A DNA stretch of 64,000 bases from Saccharomonospora sp. NB11 (GTDB lineage Bacteria > Actinomycetota > Actinomycetes > Mycobacteriales > Pseudonocardiaceae), in NCBI RefSeq assembly GCF_015910535.1, contig NZ_JACBJG010000003.1, positions 372,001 to 436,000 of the forward strand. The letters are read 5' to 3'. The notes beneath the pieces were generated by a model. That model did no database searches. It saw only the letters and a list, made by a program, of their open reading frames with translations, and had not been told where the DNA came from. A program made the position numbers and the translations under genes. This document shows positions 27,985-35,040 of this stretch, one piece after another (position 1 is the stretch's first letter; the number at the start of each line of letters is the position of its first letter).

Positions 27985-28758
27985 ATGGCTCGTCTCGTGC
28001 CCGCCGTGCTCCGCGCGGCCGACATCCTCGAACTGTTCCTCGGCGACGACGCCACGCTGTCGGCCGCCGAGATCGGCCGACGCCTGGAACTGCCGAGGTC
28101 GACGGCGCACGAACTGCTGACCACCCTGGTCGAACGCCATTACCTCGTGCGGCGCTCGGGCGAGGAGACGACCTATCAGCTCGGTCCGCGGTTGCTGGAG
28201 CTCGGATCGCGTTACCAGCAGCGGCTGGAGTTCGCCGCCGAGGCCGACGCGGTGGCGCGGCAGGTGGCGGCGGAGTGCCGCGAGACCGTGCACGTCGGAG
28301 TGCTCGACGGCATCGAGGTCGTCTACGTGTCCAAGGTGGACTCCACGCACTCGGTGCGGCTCATCTCCGAGGTGGGACGGCGACTTCCGGCGCACTGCAC
28401 GGCCGTCGGCAAGGTGCTGTTGGCGGGACTGTCCGACGCGGAACTGTCCGAGCGGCTGAAGGGGCGACGACTCGTGGCCCTGACGGAGCACAGCATCACG
28501 TCGCGGACCGAACTTCGCGCGCAGCTCGATCAGGTGCGCACGTCGGGGGTCGCGTTCGAACGCAGTGAGTCCAATGTCGACGCCGGCTGTGTCGCGGCGC
28601 CCGTCGTGGACGCCACGGGACAGTGGGTGGCGGGCATGAGCATCTCCATCCCCACCTCGCGGCACAGCGACGAGGCGTGGCCGACGTGGGAGAAGCTCGT
28701 GCGGGAAGGCGCCGCCGAGTTGTCGCGCCGGTTGGGCGGTCGTCCGGTGAACTCGTGA
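27985..28758 (+). CDS. IclR-family regulator of the acid catabolism locus
   Basis: The 257-residue regulator has the N-terminal winged helix (LRAADILELFLGDDATLSAAEIGRRLELPRSTAHELLTTL) and the C-terminal effector domain typical for IclR (VHVGVLDGIEVVYVSKVDSTHSVRLISEVGRRLPAHCTAVGKVLLAG, then CVAAPVVD). TAGGCT is exactly 6 nt before the ATG, so the mRNA is leaderless. A palindrome in its own promoter is shared with two promoters at 32.3-32.5 kb, so I infer that it senses the transported acid or an intermediate and represses transporter, enzymes and itself. Confidence 0.92.
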   Translation: MARLVPAVLRAADILELFLGDDATLSAAEIGRRLELPRSTAHELLTTLVERHYLVRRSGEETTYQLGPRLLELGSRYQQRLEFAAEADAVARQVAAECRETVHVGVLDGIEVVYVSKVDSTHSVRLISEVGRRLPAHCTAVGKVLLAGLSDAELSERLKGRRLVALTEHSITSRTELRAQLDQVRTSGVAFERSESNVDAGCVAAPVVDATGQWVAGMSISIPTSRHSDEAWPTWEKLVREGAAELSRRLGGRPVNS

Positions 28759-28768
28759 GCCCGCGCGA

Positions 28769-28799
28769 CGAAGGGCCGCCGGTTGGCGACGGCCCTTCG
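28769..28799. terminator. Bidirectional terminator between iclR and the KGSA dehydrogenase
   Basis: Perfect 10-bp arms CGAAGGGCCG (28769-28778) and CGGCCCTTCG (28790-28799) in the gap of two convergent genes; the arms lengthen by a few GC pairs outside. Confidence 0.8.
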
Positions 28800-28810
28800 C
28801 GCGAGGTGGT

Positions 28811-30184
28811 TCAGCGGGGCAGCAGCGTCGAAGGCACGTTCTGGAACGCAACCGGACGCAGGAAGCGCGCCGAGGCGGTGATTCCCACCGACGTGTGCAG
28901 CGGCGACGTCGTGGCGGGGTACGGACCGCCGTGATGCATGGCCGGGGTGACCGACACGCCCGTGGGCCAGCCGTTCCACAGCACCCGGCCCACGCGGTCG
29001 GCCAGCTCGGTGAGCAGCGGGCGGGCGACGTCGTCGGACTCCTCGCCGTGCACGGTGCCGGTGAGCTGGCCCTCCAGCGACCGGGCGACGGCGAGCAGTT
29101 GTTCGTCGTCGTCGTAGGTCACCACGAGCGACGTGGGTCCGAAGCACTCCGTCGCGAGTGCGTCGGGGTCGGCCAGCAGGTCGGCCGCCGTCGTGGCGAG
29201 CAGTGTCGGGGTCGGTCCGTCCTCGCCCAGGGCGCCTTCTACCAGCACGCGCACCGACGGGTGGCCGCGCAGGGCTTCCAACCCCGTCGTGTAGTTGTCG
29301 GTGATGCGGTCGTTGAGCATCGCGGTGGCGTTCTTGCTGCGGGCGTGCTCGGCGGCCAGCTCGGGCAGTCGGGAGTCCGACGGCACGAGCAGCAGTCCCG
29401 GTTTCGTGCAGAACTGGCCGGTGCCGAGCGTGAACGAGTCGACGTAGCCGGTGGCGATCTCCTCGCCCCTGGCCTGTGCTGCCGCCCGGGTGACGAACAC
29501 CGGGTTCACGCTGCCCAGCTCGCCGTAGAACGGGATGGGCTCCGGACGCGAGACGGCGAGGTCGAACAGCGCCCGACCGCCCCGCAGCGACCCCGTGAAC
29601 GCGACAGCCTTGGTGCGCGGGTCGAGAACCGCGTCCCGGCCGTCGGCCTCGCCGTGGAAGAGCGCGAACGTCCCCTCGGGGGCACCCGCCTCCGCCAACG
29701 CCGTCCGCACGATCGCCGCGGTGGCGTCGGACAGCTTCGGGTGGCCGGGGTGCGCCTTCACCACCACGGGGCAGCCCGCGGCCAGCGCCGAGGCCGTGTC
29801 GCCGCCCGCCACGGAGAACGCGAACGGGAAGTTCGACGCCGCGAACACCACGACCGGGCCGAGCGGCAGCAGCACGCGCCGCAGCGCCGGACGAGGCCCG
29901 GTGGGCCAGTCGGGGTCGGGCTCGTCCTCGATCACCTCGAAGCCGTCCCGCACCTGCCCCGCGAACGACCGGAGCTGGAAGGTGGTGCGCACCAGCTCGC
30001 CACGCAGCCGCGCCTCGGGCAGGTGGCTCTCCTGCTGTGCCAGCGGCACCAGTTCGTCGGCGGCGGCGTCGAGGGCGTCGGCGACGGCTTCCAGCGCCTT
30101 CGCGCGCGTCGTGTCGGGAAGCTGCGCCCACGGCCGGGCGGCCTCGGCCGCCGCGGTGAGCAGAGTGTCGGTCACGTCGGTCAT
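28811..30184 (-). CDS. 2,5-dioxopentanoate (alpha-ketoglutarate semialdehyde) dehydrogenase-like ALDH
   Basis: The 457-residue ALDH belongs to the NADP-linked group that turns alpha-ketoglutarate semialdehyde into 2-oxoglutarate, the last step of oxidative pentose-acid and hexarate routes. The markers are FAASNFPFAFSVAGGDTASALAAGCPVVVKAHPGHP near residue 115, the Glu in FYGELGSVNPVF near 225 and the Cys in GTGQFCTKPGL near 265. It starts at the ATG 30184, overlapping the dehydratase stop (ATGA); the frame's upstream extension is out-of-frame reading of the dehydratase. It is the last gene of a three-gene operon with dehydratase and U32-like gene. The exact substrate is inferred from family. 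Confidence 0.88.
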   Translation of the reverse strand: MTDVTDTLLTAAAEAARPWAQLPDTTRAKALEAVADALDAAADELVPLAQQESHLPEARLRGELVRTTFQLRSFAGQVRDGFEVIEDEPDPDWPTGPRPALRRVLLPLGPVVVFAASNFPFAFSVAGGDTASALAAGCPVVVKAHPGHPKLSDATAAIVRTALAEAGAPEGTFALFHGEADGRDAVLDPRTKAVAFTGSLRGGRALFDLAVSRPEPIPFYGELGSVNPVFVTRAAAQARGEEIATGYVDSFTLGTGQFCTKPGLLLVPSDSRLPELAAEHARSKNATAMLNDRITDNYTTGLEALRGHPSVRVLVEGALGEDGPTPTLLATTAADLLADPDALATECFGPTSLVVTYDDDEQLLAVARSLEGQLTGTVHGEESDDVARPLLTELADRVGRVLWNGWPTGVSVTPAMHHGGPYPATTSPLHTSVGITASARFLRPVAFQNVPSTLLPR

Positions 30185-31356
30185 GCGTCGTCTCCTTCCG
30201 GAGCGGTCGCCTTGGTGCCGCGGAACTGCCAGTCCTCGGCGAACAGGTCGAAGCGCGCGGCCTGGAACGGATGCTCGGCCACGAAGTCGGTGTCGAGCTC
30301 CACACCGAGGCCCGGCGCGGTCGGCAGCGTGAAGTAGCCGTCCTCCACGGGAGGCAGTCCGGGCGCCGCCTGCTTGACGTGCTCGTCGGCGAAGTCGTTG
30401 AAGTGTTCCTGGATCTTGAAGTTCGGTGTGCACGCGGCCAGGTGCAGGTTGGCCATCGTCAGCACGGGGCCGCCCACGTTGTGCGGAGCCACCAGCACGA
30501 AGTGCGTCTCCGCCGTGGCCGCGAGCTTGCGGGTCTCCAGAATGCCGCCCAGGTGGCCGATGTCGGGCTGGATGACGTCGGCGGCCTGGAGTTCGAACAG
30601 CTCACGGAACTCCGCCCGGTCGTGGATGCGCTCGCCGGTGGCCACCGGGGCGTCGACCTGCTCGGCGACCTTCGCGAGCGCCTTGAGGTTCTCCGGCGGC
30701 ACGGGTTCCTCCAGCCAGCTCGGGTCGAACTTCGCGAGCGAGCGGGCGATCCGGACCGCCTCCGCGGGCGCGAACCGGCCGTGCATCTCGACGAGGATCT
30801 CCACGTCGGGACCCACGGCGTCGCGCACGGCCTCCACGAGTTCGACCGAACGCGTGCGCTCCCGCGAGTCCAGCTCCCACTGGCCCGGTCCGAAGGGATC
30901 GAACTTCAACGCGCGGTAGCCGCGATCGACCACGCGCCGGGCGGCGGCGTGGAACTCCTCTGGCGTGCGTTCGACGGTGTACCAGCCGTTGGCGTACGCC
31001 TTGACCCGGTCGCGCACCTTGCCGCCGAGCAGCCGCCACACCGGCTGGCCGAGAGCCTTGCCCACGATGTCCCAGCACGCCATCTCCACGCAGGCGATGC
31101 CGGACATCATGATCTCGCCGGGCCTGCCGTAGTCGCCGCGCTTCATGCGCTGCACCAGGGCCTCGATGTCGAACGGGTCGGCGCCGAGCACGTGCCGGGG
31201 AACGGCCTCCGTCAGGTAGCCCTTCAACGCCTCGGTGTGGCCGAGCATCCGAGTCTCGCCGACGCCGGTCAGCCCCTCGTCGGTGGTGACGCGGACGAAG
31301 GTCAGATCACGCCACGGCGTGCCCATCACGAACGTCTCGACATCGGTGATCTTCAC
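30181..31356 (-). CDS. Enolase-superfamily acid-sugar dehydratase (D-galactonate/mannonate dehydratase-like)
   Basis: The 391-residue enzyme has the MLE/MR fold: N-terminal capping domain to about 125, then the barrel. Metal ligands are the Glu in EILVEMHGRF near 212, the Glu in WLEEPVPP near 238 and the Glu in ATGERIHDR near 264; the His of EMHGRF and the His of APHNVGGP near 314 correspond to the two catalytic His of GalD-type dehydratases. It should take water off an aldonic or aldaric acid to give a 2-keto-3-deoxy acid. The GTG start overlaps the U32-like stop (GTGA). Confidence 0.88.
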   Translation of the reverse strand: MKITDVETFVMGTPWRDLTFVRVTTDEGLTGVGETRMLGHTEALKGYLTEAVPRHVLGADPFDIEALVQRMKRGDYGRPGEIMMSGIACVEMACWDIVGKALGQPVWRLLGGKVRDRVKAYANGWYTVERTPEEFHAAARRVVDRGYRALKFDPFGPGQWELDSRERTRSVELVEAVRDAVGPDVEILVEMHGRFAPAEAVRIARSLAKFDPSWLEEPVPPENLKALAKVAEQVDAPVATGERIHDRAEFRELFELQAADVIQPDIGHLGGILETRKLAATAETHFVLVAPHNVGGPVLTMANLHLAACTPNFKIQEHFNDFADEHVKQAAPGLPPVEDGYFTLPTAPGLGVELDTDFVAEHPFQAARFDLFAEDWQFRGTKATAPEGDDA

Positions 31357-32324
31357 GTCGCACTCCTCGTCGGCTCGGTGACGGCGGTGGTGTCGGGGAC
31401 GGCCAGCCCCTGCGCGGGCAGCGTCGACGCCACGGCGTCGGGGGCGTACCGGGCGAGGGTCTCAAGGCCGATCTCGGCGCGACGCACGCGCTCCCGGGAG
31501 AGACTGACGGCGGTGCTGGTCAGGTGCGTGCCGCTCGGGTAGATGTTCGGCGCGTTGCGCAGGCCGAACTTGAGGTACACGGGTGCGGCGACCCGCACGA
31601 TCTCGGCGATCTCGAAGTGCCGGACGAACCCGCCGAGGTCGTCGGGTGACTCGACGTAGATGTCGATCGGGATGTCGATGGCCGCTCGTACCGCGGCGAG
31701 CTGGGCCAGCGAGAGGTCAGTGGGCACGTTGTAGGTGTCGGCACCGTGGTCCTGGGCGATGCGGATGGACGCCGGGTTCGACAATCCCATCTGCACGCTC
31801 ACCTTGAACTGCAGGTCGGCGGGGAGTTCGCCCGTCTCGCGCATGCGGGAGGCGACGCTCAGCACACCGAGGTCGGTGACGAGCACGCTGCGGACGCCAG
31901 CCTCCGCGGTGCGCCGGATGTCGGCGAGCACGTGGACGAGTTGTTCGGTTCCCCTGGCCTGCGCGGCCATCGACCCGCCGCCCTGGGCGAGCGACCCCGC
32001 GCCCGTGTCCCACCCGGCCACGGGGCGCGCGAACAGGCTCAGCTCCACGCTCCGCGCCTCGGCGAGCGCGGCCATGGCCGTGAGTTCGGTCCGGGTGAGC
32101 AGCATGCCGCCGCTGCCCTGGGAGACCCGGTGGACGGTGACTCCTCGGGCGTCGGCCTCGCTGAAGACGGCCTCCATCGCCTCGACCCCCTCGACACTGG
32201 GGATCTCGACGCGGTACGCGGCGCCGTCGGGAAAGCGTTTCGTGCTGCTCGGGAGCTCGCCGGGGTCTGTCGAAGGCAGTCCGAGCGAGCGCAGGAAGGA
32301 TCGCGACCGTTCCACCGCATCCAC
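31353..32324 (-). CDS. Peptidase U32-like TIM-barrel protein
   Basis: The 323-residue protein shows no signal peptide. The part from about 125 to 230 (ADIRRTAEAGVRSVLVTDLGVL, NPASIRIAQDHGADTYNVPTDLSLAQLAAVRA, IDIYVESPDD) resembles the U32 family of TIM-barrel proteins; some U32 members are proteases, others modify RNA or quinones, so the role here is open. It is the first gene of the operon with the dehydratase and KGSA dehydrogenase. I start it at the GTG 32324; the frame runs to 32483 but that stretch contains the IclR operators. No ribosome site, so perhaps leaderless. Confidence 0.65.
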   Translation of the reverse strand: MDAVERSRSFLRSLGLPSTDPGELPSSTKRFPDGAAYRVEIPSVEGVEAMEAVFSEADARGVTVHRVSQGSGGMLLTRTELTAMAALAEARSVELSLFARPVAGWDTGAGSLAQGGGSMAAQARGTEQLVHVLADIRRTAEAGVRSVLVTDLGVLSVASRMRETGELPADLQFKVSVQMGLSNPASIRIAQDHGADTYNVPTDLSLAQLAAVRAAIDIPIDIYVESPDDLGGFVRHFEIAEIVRVAAPVYLKFGLRNAPNIYPSGTHLTSTAVSLSRERVRRAEIGLETLARYAPDAVASTLPAQGLAVPDTTAVTEPTRSAT

Positions 32325-32331
32325 CAATCTT

Positions 32332-32347
32332 GTCCGAAATATCGGAT
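32332..32347. promoter_or_regulatory. IclR operator 2 (U32-dehydratase-KGSADH operon)
   Basis: GTCCGAAATATCGGAT differs from the perfect palindrome in two bases. It starts 8 bp upstream of the U32-like gene's GTG and covers a minus-strand GATATT that could be the -10. Confidence 0.75.
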
Positions 32348-32438
32348 GGCATTCGTGTCTGCGAACGACATTAGGGCTGCGACCGTTGACAGCGCAAGGG
32401 GCTGGTCTTACGGTTCCGCCAACGCAATGACGGACGTG

Positions 32439-32454
32439 GTCCGAAATTTCGGAC
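32439..32454. promoter_or_regulatory. IclR operator 3 (MFS transporter gene)
   Basis: GTCCGAAATTTCGGAC is a perfect 16-bp palindrome, 23 bp before the GTG of the transporter gene. It stands 92 bp from operator 2, so one repressor could cover both divergent promoters. Confidence 0.85.
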
Positions 32455-32477
32455 GTAACTGATCGGGGAAGACAACG

Positions 32478-33809
32478 GTGCACCCTGACACCTCGCGGGT
32501 CTCACCGCGCACGATCCGAGCGATCACGCTGCGACTTCTGCCCTTGCTCGCGGTGCTCTACGTGATCGCTTACATCGACAGATCGAACGTCGGCTTCGCC
32601 AAGCTCACGCTCCAGGAGGAGCTGGGGCTCTCGGCGACGGTCTTCACGTTGGGCCAGGTCTTCTTCTTCGTGGCCTACGCGGTGCTCGAAGTGCCCAGCA
32701 ACCTGGCGCTCCACCGATTCGGGGCCCACCGCTGGATCGCCCGCATCATGATCACGTGGGGCCTGGTCACCGTCGCCACGGTACTGGTGACCGAGACCTG
32801 GCAGTTCTACCTGGCTCGATTCCTGCTCGGAGCGGCGGAGGCCGGGTTCTTCCCCGGTGTCATCTACTACCTGACGCGGTGGTTCCCCTCGGCCCACCGA
32901 GGTGCCGCCATCGGGCTGTTCATGCTCGCCGGGCCGATCTCGTTCATCGTGGGCAACCCGCTGATGGGTGCGCTCAACGACCTCGACGGCGTGTGGGGTC
33001 TCGCCGGTTGGCAGTGGATCTTCATCGCGACCGGTGTGCCCGCCGTGCTCGCCGCCCCCGTCGTGCTGTGGCTCCTGCCCCGCGACCCCGACAGCGCGAA
33101 GTGGCTCGACGACGGCGAGCGCGCAGCCCTCAAGAATGCTCTCGCCGCCGAGGACGCCGAGGCCGGTGACCAACCGCACAACCCGTGGAAGGTGCTCGCC
33201 GACCGCCGCGTGCTCGCGATGGCCGTCTTCTTCCTCTGCTTCCCGCTCGCCACGTACGGTCTGGCGTTCTGGCTGCCGACCATCGTCGAGGGCTTCGGCG
33301 GTCTGTCGGGGCTGGAGGTCGGACTCGTGTCGGCCATCCCGTACGTGTGCGTGATGGTGGGACTGCTGGCCGTCCCGCGACTGGCCAGGACGAGGGGCAC
33401 GCCGTTCGGCTGGCTTGCGGCGATGCTGGGCTTCTCGGCGGCGGGCTTCACGCTCGCGGCGCTGGTGTCGTCGCCGGCGTTGCAGATGGTCGGCATCTGC
33501 GTCGCGTCGATCGGTGGTTACGCCGCACAGCCGGTGATGTGGGGGCTCGTGCCGAAGTTCCTCACCGGTGCCGCCGCGGCGGCGGGGATCGGAGCGATCA
33601 ACGGCATCGGCAACCTCGGCGGTGGGTTCGGGCCGATGGGCATCGCGGCGGTCGTGGACGCGACCGGCTCGCCGCTCACCGGTTTGATCTTCCTCATCGT
33701 CGTCTCGCTCGTCGGCGTCGCCGGGGCCTTCGGGCTGCGTCGAGTGCTGACCCGCGGTCGGTCCGAGCAGCAGCCGCCGGAGCGACCCGAGACCGTGGCC
33801 AACGTCTGA
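32478..33809 (+). CDS. MFS transporter of the anion:cation symporter (ACS) family
   Basis: The 443-residue carrier has twelve hydrophobic helices and the ACS-family start LPLLAVLYVIAYIDRSNVGFAKL, plus GAAEAGFFPGVIYYLTRWFP near 115, as in transporters for galactonate, glucarate, galactarate or phthalate. It should take up the acid that the divergent operon degrades. GGGGA stands about 10 nt before the GTG start. The perfect IclR palindrome lies in its promoter. A 15-bp hairpin follows the gene. Confidence 0.92.
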   Translation: MHPDTSRVSPRTIRAITLRLLPLLAVLYVIAYIDRSNVGFAKLTLQEELGLSATVFTLGQVFFFVAYAVLEVPSNLALHRFGAHRWIARIMITWGLVTVATVLVTETWQFYLARFLLGAAEAGFFPGVIYYLTRWFPSAHRGAAIGLFMLAGPISFIVGNPLMGALNDLDGVWGLAGWQWIFIATGVPAVLAAPVVLWLLPRDPDSAKWLDDGERAALKNALAAEDAEAGDQPHNPWKVLADRRVLAMAVFFLCFPLATYGLAFWLPTIVEGFGGLSGLEVGLVSAIPYVCVMVGLLAVPRLARTRGTPFGWLAAMLGFSAAGFTLAALVSSPALQMVGICVASIGGYAAQPVMWGLVPKFLTGAAAAAGIGAINGIGNLGGGFGPMGIAAVVDATGSPLTGLIFLIVVSLVGVAGAFGLRRVLTRGRSEQQPPERPETVANV

Positions 33810-33822
33810 CCGCCCCGAGACC

Positions 33823-33874
33823 GCGATCGGCGATCCGTGTCCCTCCCTCCCGGGAACGGCGGATCGCCGATCGC
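33823..33874 (+). terminator. Strong hairpin terminator after the MFS gene
   Basis: Perfect 15-bp arms GCGATCGGCGATCCG (33823-33837) and CGGATCGCCGATCGC (33860-33874) around a 22-nt loop, 14 bp past the stop. Confidence 0.8.
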
Positions 33875-34003
33875 GCACCGTGACCGTCCGAGGGGGCTCG
33901 CCTGGGCCGTTCCGGCGAATCCCGACTCGCTCGCGCTCGTGCGAGCAACGGCCTCCGAGGTCCACACGTCTTCAGGTGTGCAAGCAGTCGGTGCCGGCTG
34001 GCT

Positions 34004-34048
34004 CAGGGGCCGAGGGGTGTCGGGGGCTTCTCGGCCCCTGGGTTACGC
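34004..34048 (+). promoter_or_regulatory. Hairpin and -10 before purS
   Basis: Perfect 11-bp arms CAGGGGCCGAG (34004-34014) and CTCGGCCCCTG (34030-34040) end 2 bp before a TACGCT hexamer (34043-34048), about 44 bp from the purS start. The right arm occupies the -35 zone, so this may be an operator, or a terminator of transcripts from upstream that insulates the purSQL genes. The rest of the 282-bp gap from 33810 holds only this and the preceding hairpin. Confidence 0.45.
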
Positions 34049-34091
34049 TCGAACTGCATTTGACCTGCGCAGAGCCTAGGAGCAGCCAGTC

Positions 34092-34331
34092 GTGGCCCGA
34101 GTAGTCGTCGACGTCATGCCCAAGCCCGAAATCCTCGACCCCCAAGGCCAGGCCGTCGCCGGTGCGCTCGGCAGGCTCGGGTTCACCGGGGTGACCGAGG
34201 TCCGTCAGGGCAAGCACTTCGAGCTGGAGGTCGACGACGACGTCGACGACGAGACGCTCGCCAAGATCGCCGAGGGGTTCCTCGCCAACCCGGTGATCGA
34301 GGAATGGACGGTTCGGAGGATCGACTCGTGA
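34092..34331 (+). CDS. purS: Phosphoribosylformylglycinamidine synthase subunit PurS
   Basis: PurS is the small dimeric bridge that channels ammonia between PurQ and PurL in step four of purine synthesis. The 79 residues show the usual [28 protein letters not shown] start and KHFELEVD middle. AGGAG stands 10 nt before the GTG start. The purQ start overlaps its stop (GTGA). Confidence 0.95.
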   Translation: MARVVVDVMPKPEILDPQGQAVAGALGRLGFTGVTEVRQGKHFELEVDDDVDDETLAKIAEGFLANPVIEEWTVRRIDS

Positions 34332-35014
34332 GCGCCCGCATCGGTGTGATCACCTTCCCTGGCACGCTCGACGACGTCGACGCCGCCCGCGCGGTGACGC
34401 GGTCGGGCGCCGAGGCGGTGTCCCTGTGGCACGGTGACGAGGATCTCAAGGGCGTCGACGCGGTGATCGTCCCCGGAGGGTTCTCCTACGGCGACTACCT
34501 GCGCTGCGGCGCCATCGCCCGGTTCGCGCCCGTGATGACCTCGGTCGTCGAGGCGGCGGGTCGGGGCATGCCGGTGCTCGGCATCTGCAACGGCTTCCAG
34601 ATCCTCTGCGAGGCGGGACTGCTGCCGGGCGCCTTGGTGCGCAACGACAAGCTGCACTTCGTGTGCCGCGACCAGTGGCTTCGGGTCGAGAACACCTCGA
34701 CGAGCTGGACGACGCGCTACGACGAGGGCGCCGAGGTGCTCATCCCGCTCAAGTCGGGTGAGGGCGGTTACATGGCCGACGAGGCGACGCTCGACGAGCT
34801 GGAGGGCGAGGGTCGCGTGGTGTTCCGCTACGTCGACGGCAACCCCAACGGCTCGCGACGCGACATCGCGGGTGTGTGCAGCGCCGACGGCCGCATCGTG
34901 GGCCTCATGCCGCACCCCGAACACGCCATCGACGCGCTGACCGGGCCGTCCGACGACGGACTGGGAGTGTTCCTCTCGGCACTCGACGCAAAGTCGCTGG
35001 TCACGTCGGCCTGA
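34328..35014 (+). CDS. purQ: Phosphoribosylformylglycinamidine synthase subunit PurQ (glutaminase)
   Basis: PurQ is the class I glutaminase of the FGAM synthase complex and supplies ammonia to PurL. The 228-residue product has [17 protein letters not shown] at the start, [13 protein letters not shown] near 45, the catalytic Cys in [11 protein letters not shown] near 86 and the His-Glu pair in LMPHPEHA near 195. The in-frame ATG at 34304 is inside purS; the GTG at 34328 with the GTGA overlap is chosen. Confidence 0.95.
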   Translation: MSARIGVITFPGTLDDVDAARAVTRSGAEAVSLWHGDEDLKGVDAVIVPGGFSYGDYLRCGAIARFAPVMTSVVEAAGRGMPVLGICNGFQILCEAGLLPGALVRNDKLHFVCRDQWLRVENTSTSWTTRYDEGAEVLIPLKSGEGGYMADEATLDELEGEGRVVFRYVDGNPNGSRRDIAGVCSADGRIVGLMPHPEHAIDALTGPSDDGLGVFLSALDAKSLVTSA

Positions 35015-35040
35015 CGAGAGCCTGCGGTTAGTCTGGTCCC

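Noticed and set aside
28530-30305. 591-codon frame over the KGSA dehydrogenase
   Set aside because: It is a neighbouring frame of the real gene 28811-30184, which has the catalytic Cys and Glu motifs.
32325-32483. N-terminal extension of the U32-like protein
   Set aside because: This stretch contains two IclR operators and the divergent MFS promoter, so it cannot sensibly be coding.
33837-34079. 80-codon frame between the MFS gene and purS
   Set aside because: Runs through two perfect hairpins and the purS promoter; no ribosome site, no likely protein.
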